From Timema cristinae (lineage: Eukaryota > Arthropoda > Insecta > Phasmatodea > Timematidae): 64,000 nucleotides of DNA. How positions within the stretch are numbered: the first letter of the stretch is position 1; each line of letters opens with the position of its first letter. Where the stretch lies: assembly GCA_039000515.1 (NCBI GenBank), contig JBCFYV010000012.1, positions 11,717,068 through 11,781,067 of the forward strand, in the 5' to 3' direction. Made by a program: the position numbers and the translations under genes. A model generated the notes under the pieces. The model was not told the origin of the DNA. It saw nothing but the letters and a program-made list of their open reading frames with translations, and did no database searches. Shown piece after piece: positions 10,777 through 22,690 of the stretch.

Positions 10777-11178
10777 GACAACCTCAGTGGTCTTGGGGTA
10801 AAGTGCTCGCCTCATAATATAAGGTTCTAGGGTTCCAACCAGCCTGAAGATGACCGATTTTTACAAAGATATTAAAATCCGTAGCAAAACTTACTATAGA
10901 GAGGAAGCGAAGCTGTTGATCCTATATCGATAGTGGCATGCAAAATATTCCTGAAAGATATATAAGATGCCATTCTGGCAGAATTTGTAGGGTCTTTCTC
11001 ACTCACTCATAGAAATTCAGTGCAGAAAGCACGGGAGTTAGTGCACTTTCACAGCTTCTCTAGTAGATTTGCTTTCTCCTAAAAAATGTGGGCGGGTTGA
11101 AGCGCTACTTTAGATAGATGGGAAACACATCAGAACCAACCTTCAGGTTGTAGACTCACTATTATTATTGTTATAGGT
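10777..11178 (+). mobile_element. SINE-C, long-bodied tRNA-derived SINE
   Basis: A tRNA-like head ('cctcagtggtcttggggtaa' with A-box spacing, then 'ggttctagggttccaacc' as B box) is followed by a body of about 280 bp. The tail carries 'aaccttcaggttgtagactc' and ends in ATT repeats. The hairpin 'aaccttcaggtt' near the 3' end is a plausible partner-LINE recognition structure. A related head is at 57898-57950 on the minus strand. Confidence 0.65.
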
Positions 11179-11391
11179 ACCACACAAAAATTGGCCTAAT
11201 GAGTAGTTCTAACCAGCAGAACACTCATGTTAGATGTCTTGGGCATATAGCTCGAAAGAGTGGTAGTAATACGCGGTGCAAATAAATCAAATACATGTCT
11301 TGCGTTAACATATTTCTAGAGTATTAAAAGGTCTACAGTTATTTGTAACACTTTCTAAATGGAAATCATAAAATAACATTGGTTATCTTAC

Positions 11392-11584
11392 TAAAGGCAG
11401 ACCAAGCCCAGCTCTGGCCCAGTTGACTCCGGCTAGTTTCTCTCGAAGCACATCCGCCACAGCAGAGACAAGATTAACAGCAGGGAATATGCCCACCTTA
11501 CATGATGGACAAGTGTAGCCTGCTGGGGCTGTTGCCCGGGTAGCTGTCGCGCATACTGATCTAAGCATGCCCAGTGGTACACGT
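11392..11584 (-). CDS. ZFPL1: ZFPL1 exon 3 (second zinc-binding module), with an apparent one-base deletion
   Basis: The exon enters in phase 1 after tctttccag and encodes first [17 protein letters not shown]. After a shift of frame it encodes [18 protein letters not shown] and then [19 protein letters not shown]. These match the ZFPL1 RING-like/U-box-like region, with conserved His-Trp-Ala-Cys and CPSC zinc ligands. The shift lies at the 'cccgggcaa' run near 11535-11545 and needs one missing G. With it the exon is 194 bases and leaves in phase 0, agreeing with exon 4. The splice sites are intact, so this is not a processed pseudogene. Confidence 0.9.
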
Positions 11585-11732
11585 CTGGAAAGAGAAGTTA
11601 TAGCAAACATTAACAGCTCATATCCTTTTATAGTATCCCCCAGGATATAAAGACACAAATTATATCAAGAGTTAATTTACCTCACACCACAACATTAAGA
11701 TAGAAGAATACTAAAAGAATATATTTTTTTAT

Positions 11733-12021
11733 CAACACATCTCACTACCTTTTCAGGTTATGTGCATATGATAATTACTTTACTTGAGTAGGGACGAGGA
11801 AGGAAGCATTTTAGAGGTAATCTACTCATATTTGAATGGAAACCAGGTGAGAAACCTTTAAGGAAAAAACACCTTAAGTATAACCGACTGGGTAGTAAGA
11901 CACGGTGCTAATATTATATTATTATTATAGCCGACTGGGATTCAAAACCTGACTTCCTCATCTTCAGCAGGCCAATCAAACATGAAAGTTACGCCTTAAC
12001 CCAATCAACCATTGAGGCGGG
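11733..12021 (-). mobile_element. SINE-A copy interrupted by a 38-bp SINE-tail insertion
   Basis: A minus-strand SINE-A (head near 12021, 'gcccgcctcaatggttgatt') is interrupted at 11893-11930. Its body around 11790-11880 and its head around 11940-12020 lie on either side of the insertion. Confidence 0.7.
11893..11930 (+). mobile_element. Tail-only SINE insertion (38 bp) with 9-bp target duplication
   Basis: The insert starts 'tagtaagacacggtgctaat' and runs into ATT/TTA repeats. That is exactly the last part of the SINE-A/B tail. It is flanked by the duplicated target ccgactggg at 11884-11892 and 11931-11939. It lies in the opposite orientation to its host SINE, so it is an independent insertion. 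Confidence 0.75.
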
Positions 12022-12724
12022 CTGAAAGAATCTTCCTAATTATTAAAGAAATGTATACTTTTGCTTTCCCTTCTTTTTTCAAAACCTTTACAAATGAAAT
12101 AGCAGTTACATAATAGTGGTGTGTTTTGTGTCAGCCATTTTATTTCCCTTACTTTACAAAATATACATTACAATAAAAAAGACCACTAAGATTTTTTAAA
12201 ACAGGAGTTCACAATTTTGTAAGTTCTCAAAAGCATATGGGAGTAATAAAAAAACAAGGTTTTATTGGAAAATTAGAAATAAATTTTCCTGATACACCTT
12301 GGAGTCAAATTTAAATTATTTCTCATTCACACTTCATTTATATCAATAATGAACCTTTTTTAAGAATACACTTTTACAAAGTTAAATTTTCATATTACAT
12401 TAAGTAACAATAACCTGTTAAAATCCTTATCGATTTTAAAGAAACTAGTTTCTCTATTGTTGACAAGAAAGCAAACTTCAAAAGTATATGCATACACGAT
12501 AAACAAAATTACTTTAAGAGTTGTGTTAATCTTCAGGTTGGATACAATTCTGGAACTCAATGAGTTCTTTTACAACCATTCAAGTGGCTTAGCAAGAGTT
12601 TTTTAATCGCCAAATTTATTTTCCTTTATTAGTAGGACCTACTAGGTCAGTGAAGTATTTATATCTTCATCTTTCTCAGGTGCCAGCTGACAGAAAAATG
12701 TTGATAATACAATGATTTAAAACA

Positions 12725-12973
12725 CGCACTTACGCTAATGTGTAATGGTAGGATGATTGTGAGATGAAATGAAGGACCTACAGTTTAACGTGGGATCCGA
12801 ACCACGGTGGAGGCCTGGCATTCCACACATTCACAAGTTGTAATTAATACACGTCATGTCAGAGGTGACAGAAGGGTTTGGCAATCAAATAAATATGTGC
12901 TGGGACCGAGGATTGAACCCCGGACCCTCAGCACAGAAGTATGACACCTTAACCCTAGACCGCCAGGTCACCG
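12725..12973 (-). mobile_element. SINE-B copy, missing most of its 3' tail
   Basis: On the minus strand the head reads 'ggtgacctggcggtctaggg' and is followed by a B-box-like 'ggggttcaatcctcggtccc'. The body contains 'ccaccgtggttcgga', and the element ends near 'cgtaagtgcg' without the usual hairpin tail. A short extra stretch near 12840-12856 interrupts the body. It lies in ZFPL1 intron 2. Confidence 0.8.
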
Positions 12974-12999
12974 ACAACCTAGTAATTGATACTTTCATT

Positions 13000-15890
13000 C
13001 ATTTTATATGTAATGAGATCCTTATATATATTTTCGCGATAAAATAAAAATGATCAATATTTTCATCAGCTTCATATTATTATAATCACAATTATGATTT
13101 TGTCAAATAATTAAAATGCCACCCTACCACAGGACTATGTATTTATTTTTCAGAGTATAATGTTTTGCCTGAAATATCAATAAACTGAAACAGGGCTAGA
13201 AAAGACTCATGTTTTTCTGAGGGGGGGTGGGGGGGATGGACGGTCTTATTGGGCTTTTTCAGGAAACTCTTATAAACTTTGAGTTACACATTCATTTTGT
13301 ATCTAAATTGATCATTTATTGGTGAAACTTATGGTAAGTTTATGCAAAAAGTTAATTTGTAAGAGTTATTAATAATGTGACATGTATGCTGCACATAGGA
13401 TATTTTATGCAAGATGTTATGGTTTTTGAAAGAAATCGGTTTTATTATTGTTATTTTTGAAAAGTGTAGCTTCGATTAATACAAACATATTTAATTATCT
13501 AGGCAGACTAAATAGATGAGTGAGAGAAAATTCTGTTTTTTTTTTGCAAGAAGCTCACTATACAGGCTACTGTAAACTAATATTTAAAAGCTGTTAGTAA
13601 AATAACTAGTAGTGTAATAAGTGTGCCAAGTGCTTCTTAAAAAAACTGGCCACACAAATACTGAACATTTAATGCTTAGTGAGCCTTACACATTCATTTT
13701 GATTGACACTCACAAATAGAAATCATTAAGAGCAAGGTATCAGAAGTTAAGGCCAGTTAAAGCCTTTAAACTATGATTAAATGATCATCGGGTACAGTGA
13801 AGTAAAAAAATAACTTATGCATCAGATCAAATTGTTACAAATATCCCTGAGTGAAAACTGAATCAGAATTTTGAAAAAAAAAAAAAAAAAACCCCTGCTT
13901 AGTGCACCAAGTGGGTTTTTCAAGTGGGCCCACTTGAAATAGTTTTTTTGGCAGGGGGAGAGGGTGCACTTTGGCGAACCCTGACCCAAAATATCTTACT
14001 CTACAATACTGTATTGAGGAACAACTTTACACATTCATTGATGTAGCAATTTAGTGTGGGTGATTCCACATGATGGCCAGACAGCTCTGGTATGATTTTA
14101 ACAGTGTTTCATCCCGATCCAATACAACGCATTGTCATCCCTTCATAAAATTTGGAACACAAATAGTAAATTTAAGTCTTTAGAACATATATTTTAAAAA
14201 GAAAATTAAAAGGAGTGTGTTTGAGATTTTCCAAGTTTTTTTAATAACAAAATTCAAATACTATAGTCATGTTGGATATCAAATTAAAACTCATTAAAAA
14301 TATAATTTGAGATATTATCTAGGTTAAAAAGTTTTTGCTTTACAGCTGTTTAAAGATTTCAAAACATCGTATTTGTGCAATTGTTGCATTATTGAAAGTC
14401 AATAGCTCAAAAATCAAAAGCCCAAAATATTTGAAATCTTGTATTTTTGTTCTTTTTATAGGTACCTACAATCAATAAACAAAAATTCTTAAAAATATGA
14501 ATCTTAAAGGTTTTAAAATATGTTTTCAATGGTTGATTCAACACGAAATGACCCACTAGACCCACCATAACTGATTCCAAAACAACTCAAACCATGGACT
14601 TTGTTTCTTGAAAGATCATTTTTAAAACATAATAGGCCTTTTGATAAAATAAACCATTTAAAACTCACACATGTTTGTGACATAATAGATTACTTGAATA
14701 GTAATATTATTTTGACAATTTCATGGATAATTACATAAGTAGTAACTTATGAACCATTAATCCCAATTTGGTGAGGTCATAAACATTTATGTTCCTGTGT
14801 GATTTTGGCGAGTTTTATTTTAATGGCATAGTAATAAAAACTTTAATACATATTATAAATTATTACAAGATTCCCTGTCGCCTTGAGTAAGCTTTTTATA
14901 TATATATACACACACACCAGTAGTAATTATAAGAAAATAATTTGTATAGTTTGATTTTGATAGAACAGTAGAGTTAGTTACTAAAGTCACTAAAACATTT
15001 TTAATATATTCATACACCAAGTAATTTTGTCTGCAGCTGTCACTTTTGTAGATATTATCAATACCTATAAAATAACACAAATATTAAATTAAAATATTAT
15101 TAATGTTGGCCGCAAATAAATATGTTTTAATTTACTCTTGTGTTCTTCCAAACAAAATCAATGTCTATATGCTCTATATAAAGGGTACTAACCTCCCAGT
15201 TTTAGACATATTTTACTTAGTAAAATGTCAATACTAATGTTTTGCTTGCTGATAAACAGGACACACTCTAGATTTTGTTTAGAAACACATAATTAACTCT
15301 GTCACAATTGTGTGCGTGTAACAAAACAAGTCATCAGTCTGTATCCAAATAGTTAAGTACTACACTTTATGATTTTACACTTACCATGCACTTAAGATTG
15401 AAGACTACAAAAGACTATTTGAATGGAAAACTATCCTTTCCATACTCTTCCTTTGAGTCTGCAGTGTTGCTTTCTACTAGAGATCTTAGAAACTATTTAA
15501 AACACCATCTATCAGCCTGAGTTACCATAGTCTATACAGATTAGATTTTTGGTGGTTTCTTTTCACTGGACATGACATATTATACATTACAACACATTAC
15601 AACACTACGACACTACAAAACAACATGTATATTTAACATATGTTATCACAGATCACATTACTATACAAGCTCTAACAGACGAAAAACTAAACAATTGCCG
15701 GCCAAACACTGCATTGACGGCAAGTCGCCCTTGGACTCGAGGGTGTGTGAGGGATGAATCAGCAAACCTTGTGACTATTTGAACGGATCTCCCATTTGAC
15801 CACGTGATTGCAAATGCAACTCTCAAGGGAACGTGACAACCCGTAAAGTAAGACTATTCGGGTACAGCCCTTATCTAACAAAAATTCTAA
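13000..15890. other. ZFPL1 intron 2, remaining part: no gene seen
   Basis: This is AT-rich intron with G and A homopolymers (13220-13240, 13875-13891). A perfect 16-bp palindrome at 13921-13936 (caagtgggcccacttg) is preceded by 'caccaagtgggttttt'. No coding stretch with splice sites was recognised. Confidence 0.6.
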
Positions 15891-15901
15891 TGAATACTTA
15901 C

Positions 15902-16013
15902 GATAACAAATAAGACGAACACAGTCTTCAGTGGCTAACTCTTTAGTGCATAGCTCACATATTGGGTTGTAGTCACTATCTTGAAGCCATTGTAGGTATG
16001 ACTGAACTATACA
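15902..16013 (-). CDS. ZFPL1: ZFPL1 exon 2
   Basis: The exon encodes [22 protein letters not shown], and then a segment ending DCVRLICY. This is the most conserved block of ZFPL1, the start of the RING-like zinc-binding domain (Cys ligands in ICELC and LICY). The acceptor is tgtttgcag and the donor gtaagtatt. It enters in phase 0 from exon 1 and leaves in phase 1 into exon 3. Confidence 0.95.
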
Positions 16014-16255
16014 CTGCAAACACAAAAAAACACACAAGTTTACTTAAAGAGCTAAGCTTGCAATTTTTTTTAAAATTAATCAAAGAAACGGGACTGTTTG
16101 ACAAATTATTTGTCTCGTGTGAAATATTATATGAGTAAAACTATCACTAGCATCCTTTCTTGATTTGTTTATTGTGACAAAAATAACATGGATACATTTT
16201 TTGTTGACACTTAAAATCAAATAATAAATTTAGGGACTAGGTTAGTATATACTAC

Positions 16256-16357
16256 CTTTGGATGGTTTGTGACCATACAATGTTCGCAAACATTGACGCG
16301 ATGTTCGAAACAAAACTGATTTGTAACTCTTTTCTTTGGACATTTGCAGAGCCCCAT
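16256..16357 (-). CDS. ZFPL1: ZFPL1 exon 1 (start codon)
   Basis: ZFPL1 is a cis-Golgi integral membrane protein that helps maintain Golgi structure and binds the golgin GM130. The exon starts at an ATG (16357-16355) and encodes [20 protein letters not shown], then [14 protein letters not shown]. This is the invariant N-terminal B-box-like zinc finger of the family. The start matches known orthologues exactly, and the donor is gtagtata. Total extent in this window is 16357 to at least 5440. Introns 2, 3 and 4 carry SINEs, and introns 3 and 4 are the most repeat-rich. Confidence 0.96.
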
Positions 16358-16899
16358 GACATATGAAGGTGCGGCCAATCACCAAAAGATTGTATTTCAA
16401 GAATTTTAAATTAACAGTAACATTGAGCTCAGAGATATTTTAATATACTTTAGCACAAGATTTATATACATAAATATAAAAATAAAAACTATTACTATAG
16501 AATTGATTTATTAAAAGTCAAAATTGTTTTCTTATAGAAACAAGCCACGTCTCATGTGCCTGATCAGAGATTAATGGCGCTCACTTGTTTACTTTCTGAA
16601 CACAGTTACAGCATGTGAAATTATATTTTTCTTCTTTTTCAATGGCCTTGAAGATATTGTCTTCAATAAGCCAGGAGCACTTGTATTTGATTTACTTCCG
16701 ATTCTACTTTCTTGATTTTCTTATTAGTTCACTCCAGTTCTTACACAACTAACCCTATCTCACCACGAATTTCGTCTACGAGATAACCGGGAGGACCTAT
16801 TTATGTTTAGAAGGAAATTGTACAGCCTCCTATACAAAGTAACGTTGTCTGAGCGTAATACATTAACTAAAGAAAAATCTGTAATATAATTAAGAATTT

Positions 16900-18250
16900 A
16901 ATTTCCCAGAGCCAAATGATGTACAAGGCAGGTCATAAATATATGTTTTAATGTTTACGGAATGTGGCAAACCACACAATGTGAGGACGTTACCTTACGC
17001 ATCAAATAAGGTCGGTATTTCGTGTAGGCGTGCCCGAGCCGAAGGCGGATTATTGTACACATACATTTTCGAGTGCCCTTAACTCCTGAAAACCATGGTG
17101 TAACTAATTTTGTACCACAAACCCCGTGGTATCATTTTACTTTCTGCTGGCATGTGGTATCCCACCATTTGCTCCATTTAACCCAACTTCTGTGATTTAC
17201 TCTAGGTATAACGTCACTATACAGTAGCGGGATTTCCTGTACAATAGAAAATAAATTTACACTAGATGCCAAACTATCTACTCTCTCATTACCCATTATA
17301 CCCACGTGACTAGGAATCCACTGGTACCCCAATTCGTAGCCATAGAGAGGCGCACTCTTCGAGTATTTGAATTATTAATGAATGTGATGGAGGGCTTGAC
17401 AAGCCACTTATAGACTCCAAAGCGCTACGGGAGTCGCATAATACCACTACAAGCTGCGGACGTAAAGATAGGATATATTTCAATTCCTGTAGGATAGCAA
17501 ATAATTCCGCTGTAAATATTGATGAATCGGATTGTAGTCTATATGACTGACCATAATTAATACTACTGTCATAGAAGGCCGCACCCACTGGGGTGGCTCC
17601 CCTCCCCACCTAGCACCATCTGTAAATATAAGTCTGTATCTACTCCATATTTCTTTCATATATCTTAATGCATTTAACTTCTGTTCGATCAGATGGGTAA
17701 CTCTTTTTATTACACCACTGGTATATACAAAAGGGCATCATGCCCCCCAGTGAAACACTGTACCGGATACGGGAGAGAAAAAAATACTAACGGAGTTCAT
17801 TCAAACACAAAAAACTATCCACCAGAGAAGGCCATGTTTTGTTTACCCAATATTGTTTTGTTTCAATATAATTTGTAAGGATCCAGAGTTTGCGACGCAG
17901 ATAACTAGAAGTTGAACAATCTTTAATAAAAAAAACTTGTTGGCCAACAAACGGCATCTTAGAAATAAAGGGAGTTCTCCCGCTTCAGTAAGGAGTGCGT
18001 TGGTTGGTGATGTACGACAAGCACCCAGGAACAGTCTTAAAGCCGCATATTGGATTTTATTCAGCTTTGCTAGTGTGGATCGTGATGCAGTGTGATATAA
18101 AAAACACCCATACTCCAATCGATACCGTATAAGCCCAGGGTACATTTGTAACAATGTATATGGGTGGGAGCCCCACGATACACCCGTCACTGATCTAATA
18201 GTATTTTTAAACCTGTCTCATATTCCAGATAGTTTCAAAAAATGAGGGAG
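16900..18250 (-). mobile_element. LINE fragment: reverse transcriptase C-terminus plus RNase H
   Basis: On the minus strand, 18190-17870 encodes the region after the reverse transcriptase (SRSTLAKLNKIQYAALRLFL and TEAGELPLFLRCRLLANKF). 17609-17310 encodes an RNase H domain with TAELFAILQELKYI and VVVLCDSRSALESI. 17332-17132 encodes its end, WIPSHVGIMGNERVDSLAS, with the catalytic His and Asp. About 17050-16920 encodes a Cys/His-containing tail, HCVVCH. The arrangement fits Jockey/I/R1-group LINEs that carry RNase H. It is broken into at least three frames. Confidence 0.9.
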
Positions 18251-18554
18251 CAAATAATTTATTGAACCAAATAAAAGGCTAACTTTTCCTATTAGTTGGT
18301 AACTAATTTTAAAAGTAGAAAAATCTTTAAATTCAAATACGTATAAATTACTAGGTAGATAAATATACAATAAATATTATTAAAATTATTATAATAATTG
18401 TAAGGGAGCACATATTTAAGAATCAAATAGACAAAGCTATTATATTTGTTTTATATATTATAATAATTGTACACGTGGTAGCAATAAGCCAATTACCGAG
18501 TTGAGCGTGGCTACGTTATCTGATAGCTCGTGAGCTTAATAAATCACACATTTG

Positions 18555-18726
18555 TAGTCAACGATTTCCGCACGTCCATCATAGACTCTGCCTTAAAATA
18601 TGAGTGAAGAATGACCCTAGACACGGAACAATGCCTGGATAGCTCAGGAGTTAGATCATTGGCATACTAAGCCAAAGGTCCCGGGTTTGATTCCCGTGTA
18701 CAGGTGTCATTTTTCAATTTTCAGAG
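18555..18726 (+). mobile_element. SINE-D: repeat with a tRNA-like module near its 3' end
   Basis: Positions 18555-18635 match 44935-44850 on the minus strand ('cgatt.c.cacgtccatca' and 'gaagaatga'). A tRNA-like block follows ('gcctggatagctcag' A box, 'gggtttgattcccg' B box), then 'gtgtcatttttcaattttca'. Unlike most SINEs, the tRNA-like part sits near the 3' end. The same 3' end forms the palindrome at 4877-4986. Confidence 0.6.
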
Positions 18727-18789
18727 TAAGCAAACGTAATTAAATAGACTGTCAGCGTCTAAACAACAAATCTACGCTCAGCACATATT

Positions 18790-19290
18790 ACAATAAGGTG
18801 TAGGTGCCGTAACCAATACAGGTCTTCTCTGAAGAAGAGTAACTCTCTGCTTATATCCCATAAGTTCATTTTCACCGTGATGGTAGATCATCCATACCAT
18901 CTTCACGGTCGAGCTTCTTGTGGCGTGTGACTTGTTTGCAGCGTCACCTTTCCAGATTATGTATTAATAAAGTGTCAAATATTTGTGGGTCTAACATCCC
19001 AATTTATATGCTTAAACTTGCGGATGAAGAAGGGGCTTGGAAGGCGGAATGACTCCTCCCCTTGCATCCTGGCTTCTTTGTTCATAGGAGGACGACGATC
19101 CAGTGGCGCTATCGGGCCGAGTAGTTAACTGGTGGAGAGTTCTGAGTGCATGTGATAGATCTTGTTTACCTTCTCACACAATACTCCAGACTTGAAATGT
19201 GTGAAGTGTAAACTGTAATTAAATCGGCTAGCTGACCACACCGTAGCCTCAGGAGTCATCATGGGACGGAACATGTAATCAAAACGTTTA
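18790..19290 (+). other. GC-richer block, LTR-like but unproven
   Basis: It has a TATA-like 'cttatatccc' near 18854 and AATAAA near 18966, in the order expected of a plus-strand LTR, followed by a further GC-richer segment to 19290. I found no target duplication or primer site, so the identity is open. Confidence 0.25.
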
Positions 19291-19299
19291 AACTCTTAT

Positions 19300-19500
19300 T
19301 GTAAGGGTTAAAGTCTTTCAGTCCATCATAGTAGAGCTACAGGAAATGTACCCTTATTTACGTGAGAAAAGAATAGGAAACAATTAAATAAGAACCTCCT
19401 AAATACACCTATACAAGAGCTGAACCCCTATCTCCCCGTAGCAAAAAAATAAATCTATAGCACTATTGCGATAGAGACGTGTTCTTAGAGCATGAGATCA
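19300..19500 (-). mobile_element. Degenerate SINE-A-like fragment
   Basis: The order of 'gtacccttatttacgtgaga', 'acacctatacaagagctgaa' and 'cccctatctccccgt' mirrors the body and B box of minus-strand SINE-A copies such as 6031-6235. Both ends are eroded. Confidence 0.4.
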
Positions 19501-19509
19501 CTGACATGG

Positions 19510-20870
19510 TAAATGATATTTTTGATATTATTGAAAACAAATATGATAATAATATGATATTTAATTTCATCCCCTGTAAAAGTATATAATCTAGTATTCG
19601 GATATTACGCTAAGTTGGAGCTTATTACGAAACGAAATTAAATGCGGCCCGATCTATATACAATGTAGGCCTAAGCGACCAGTGGAACTTATAACAAACC
19701 AGCATTCAGCTCGGCCCTACTTTTTTAAATCATAAACACGATTTATAGTGTCGGTGAATATAAAGTGGTAGAGAAAGCGATAGTAGATTCTCATCAGCAA
19801 TCAATGGAGTGATACATCCTTGTCTCCCTTCAGAGAAATCTAGATGATAACATTAGCACGGCAATCTCACTGTAGAGAATGAGCTGACACAACAACAACA
19901 AAACATTGGTTTTCGCTGGAAGTTTCCTATTTCAGAGTTAAGATATAACAAAAAATATAGAAATCAGTCTCATTTGTCCACCCGTAGCATCTGGCCGTGG
20001 GATTTCTTATAATTGTATTTGTTTAAATATAAATAAATGGTAACATAAACGTAGTTTACATGCATTTATAATTAAATCTATTACTAGATTTTGTAAAGGA
20101 TGACTTGTTAAGATGGCCTCAAATAGTGTGCCCCTCAAAATGTTTTTTGAAAGCCTTTAAAACGAAAAATCAAAAAGGAATGTCGTGTGTTTAAAAAAAA
20201 ATGGTAGCAGACATGTTTGTTCACTAAATCTTAAATTTTCAGGCAAAAATTAACTTATAAAATCCATGTATGATAATGTGAAAGCTTTTAAAAAAAAACT
20301 TCTGCTTTGGCGATGTCAATTTAAAAGCGGTAATCTGTTGTATTCTAAAACATTTGAATCCATATTCAAGCACACTAAAACACGACTCTCTATTAGTGCC
20401 TACTCACAAAAATGTTAAGACTTGATTTGTGAATTTAAGAAAAAATTCAAGGATTTTAAAAACTACGAGTTTATATTTGCGATATTAATGTGACTATTTA
20501 TCTTTGATGTTGAAAAGGCATTTGAAGATCTTCAAATGTAATTGATTGAAATGCATTGCAACTTAATACTCAAACTAAAGTTTTGTGAGGTTAGTGTGCC
20601 AAATTTTTATTCTTTCTTCTCTAGTAAGGATTGATTCCCAAAAATGTTTGAATTTGTACTGCAAATTAATGTGCAATAATTTGCAGCACATACGTGTGTG
20701 AACAATTTTTTTCAATTGTGAAAAGGAACAAAACACTCGAAAGATCATGACTTACGGTTATGCATTTGTCATCAATTATGAAAGTGACTTCAGTACAAAA
20801 TTTAAAACACAACATTAACACCATCACCGCAAATAAAAGGTTTCAAATTTCGGGGAAAAAATAAGTTTGA
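19510..20870. other. AT-rich spacer, nothing recognised
   Basis: No reading frame with family resemblance, splice-flanked exon or repeat structure was seen here. Confidence 0.5.
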
Positions 20871-20888
20871 ATCCTAATATTTTATATA

Positions 20889-20930
20889 ATACTTAGCACC
20901 GCGTCTTACTACCCGTTCGGGTTATACGCT
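20889..20930 (-). mobile_element. Tail-only SINE insertion (42 bp) with 14-bp target duplication
   Basis: The insert contains 'agcaccgcgtcttactaccc' and 'gttcgggttatacgct', the complement of the SINE-A/B tail, with no body. It is flanked by identical 14-base copies of taatattttatata at 20875-20888 and 20931-20944. This is target-primed integration that stopped after about 40 bases. Confidence 0.85.
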
Positions 20931-21829
20931 TAATATTTTATATAAACAAAAGTAAAAATACTTTTCATAAAAATAAAGTACAGTATTAAAATAAGTTTTA
21001 TTTACTTATGATTGTGACATTTCAATTTAAAAAATTAGTGCAGCCCTCTCCGTATTTTTAGTTGTCAATGTGGCCCTAGTGATCGAACACATTTGGCAGG
21101 CCTATTATACACTTTTAACAACAAATAATTAAAATATATTTATATTAGACCATCTAGTCAAAGTTGTGCACAGTGCTTTACAATCTAAATTGAAATTTAT
21201 ATCCCTCACCCGCCTTAAATACCCAGACAAGATACTTTGATTTTACTCCCAGTGGGATTAGAGTTAATTATATAGTACATTCAGTTTTGAATGTAATATA
21301 ATTCCAAACCTACGCACTAGTCACTAATTATTTACCGAAAAAATACAATCGTGAACATTTTAATCCTGTAGATAATAATAATATATAGTAATAATAATCA
21401 TTATTATTATTAATATTACTATGAGAGTATGGTATGGATACATGCAAGGCAAATACGAACCTCTCTGACACTGAACCATATTTTTACCCTAACACCTAAC
21501 TTTGATGGTTCAAATAAAAAAAAAGCAGCAAATTGAGAGAGTGTGCAAGGTAAGTTAAAAAATTGCAGAAAAACAGGGATAAACATTAGCAATACCCACG
21601 CAATATAGAACTACTGCGGGCTCAACAACATATAATATTAAACCAGAACTTAACTATACCTCAGAATAGATTATCTTACAGACTTCGGTTACCATGTGAT
21701 ATCTAAGGATGAACGTAAAAAGGTAGTAAGTACAAACTTCATCATCAAATATTGTTTATTAAATATTAATAAAGAATTATAAGACTTTTTTTTAAATTTT
21801 AGTTAAAGTTTCGAGTTTTAAGTCCATCA

Positions 21830-22690
21830 ATCTTAGACACAAATACTAAATGTAAAAGTATGAAGCTAAAGTATATTGCTCTTAGAAATAAATACAAGTG
21901 CAAAATAAATATAAACATTGTCGTTGGATACTTTGACTTTAGTTAACGTCCTAAGCTTTAATTCCATTAATCTTTGACAAAAACACTAAGTGTAAAAGTT
22001 TAAAGTTAAATTCCATTACTCTTATAAATAAATACAAGTGCAAAAGAAATATAAACATTATTGTTAGATACTTCAACATTAGTTAACGTCCTGAGCTTTA
22101 AGTCCATTAATCTTTAACACATACACTAAGTGTAAAAGTTTAAAGTTAAAGTCCATTACTCTTCGAAATAAATATAAGTGCAAAAGAAATATAAACATTG
22201 TCGTTAGATACTTCAACTTTAATGAACGTTCTAAGGCTTAAATCCATTAATCTTTGACACAAATACTAAGTGTAAAAGTTTAAAGTTACAGTCCATTACT
22301 CTTTGAAATAAATACAAGTGCAAAAGAAATATAAACATTATTTTTAGATACTTCAACTTTAGTTAACGTCCTAAGCTTTAAGTCCATTAATCTTTGACAA
22401 AAACACTAAGTGTAAAAGTTTAAAGTTAAATTCCATTACTCTTATAAATAAATACAAGTGCAAAAGAAATATAAACATTATCTTTAGATACTTCAACTTT
22501 AGTTAACGTCCTAAACTTTAATTCCATAAATCTTTGACACAAACACTAAGTGTAAAAGTTTAAAGTCCATTACTCTTCGAAATAAATACAAGTGCAAAAG
22601 AAATATAAACATTACCATTAGATATTTCAACTTTAGTTAAAGTCCTAAGCTTTAAGTCCATCATCTTAAACATAAACATTAAGTAAAAAG
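21830..22690. repeat. 140-bp tandem repeat inside the 3' LTR, about six units
   Basis: The landmark 'aaataaatacaagtgcaaaa' recurs with starts spaced 140, 140, 140, 140 and about 133 bp (landmark starts near 21881, 22021, 22161, 22301, 22441, 22574). Each unit also carries 'tttagttaacgtcctaa' and 'ttaatctttgacacaaa'. Confidence 0.92.

Noticed and set aside
21830..22690. CRISPR-like regular repeat
   Set aside because: The period of 140 bp consists of contiguous repeat without unique spacers, lies inside an LTR, and the genome is clearly eukaryotic.
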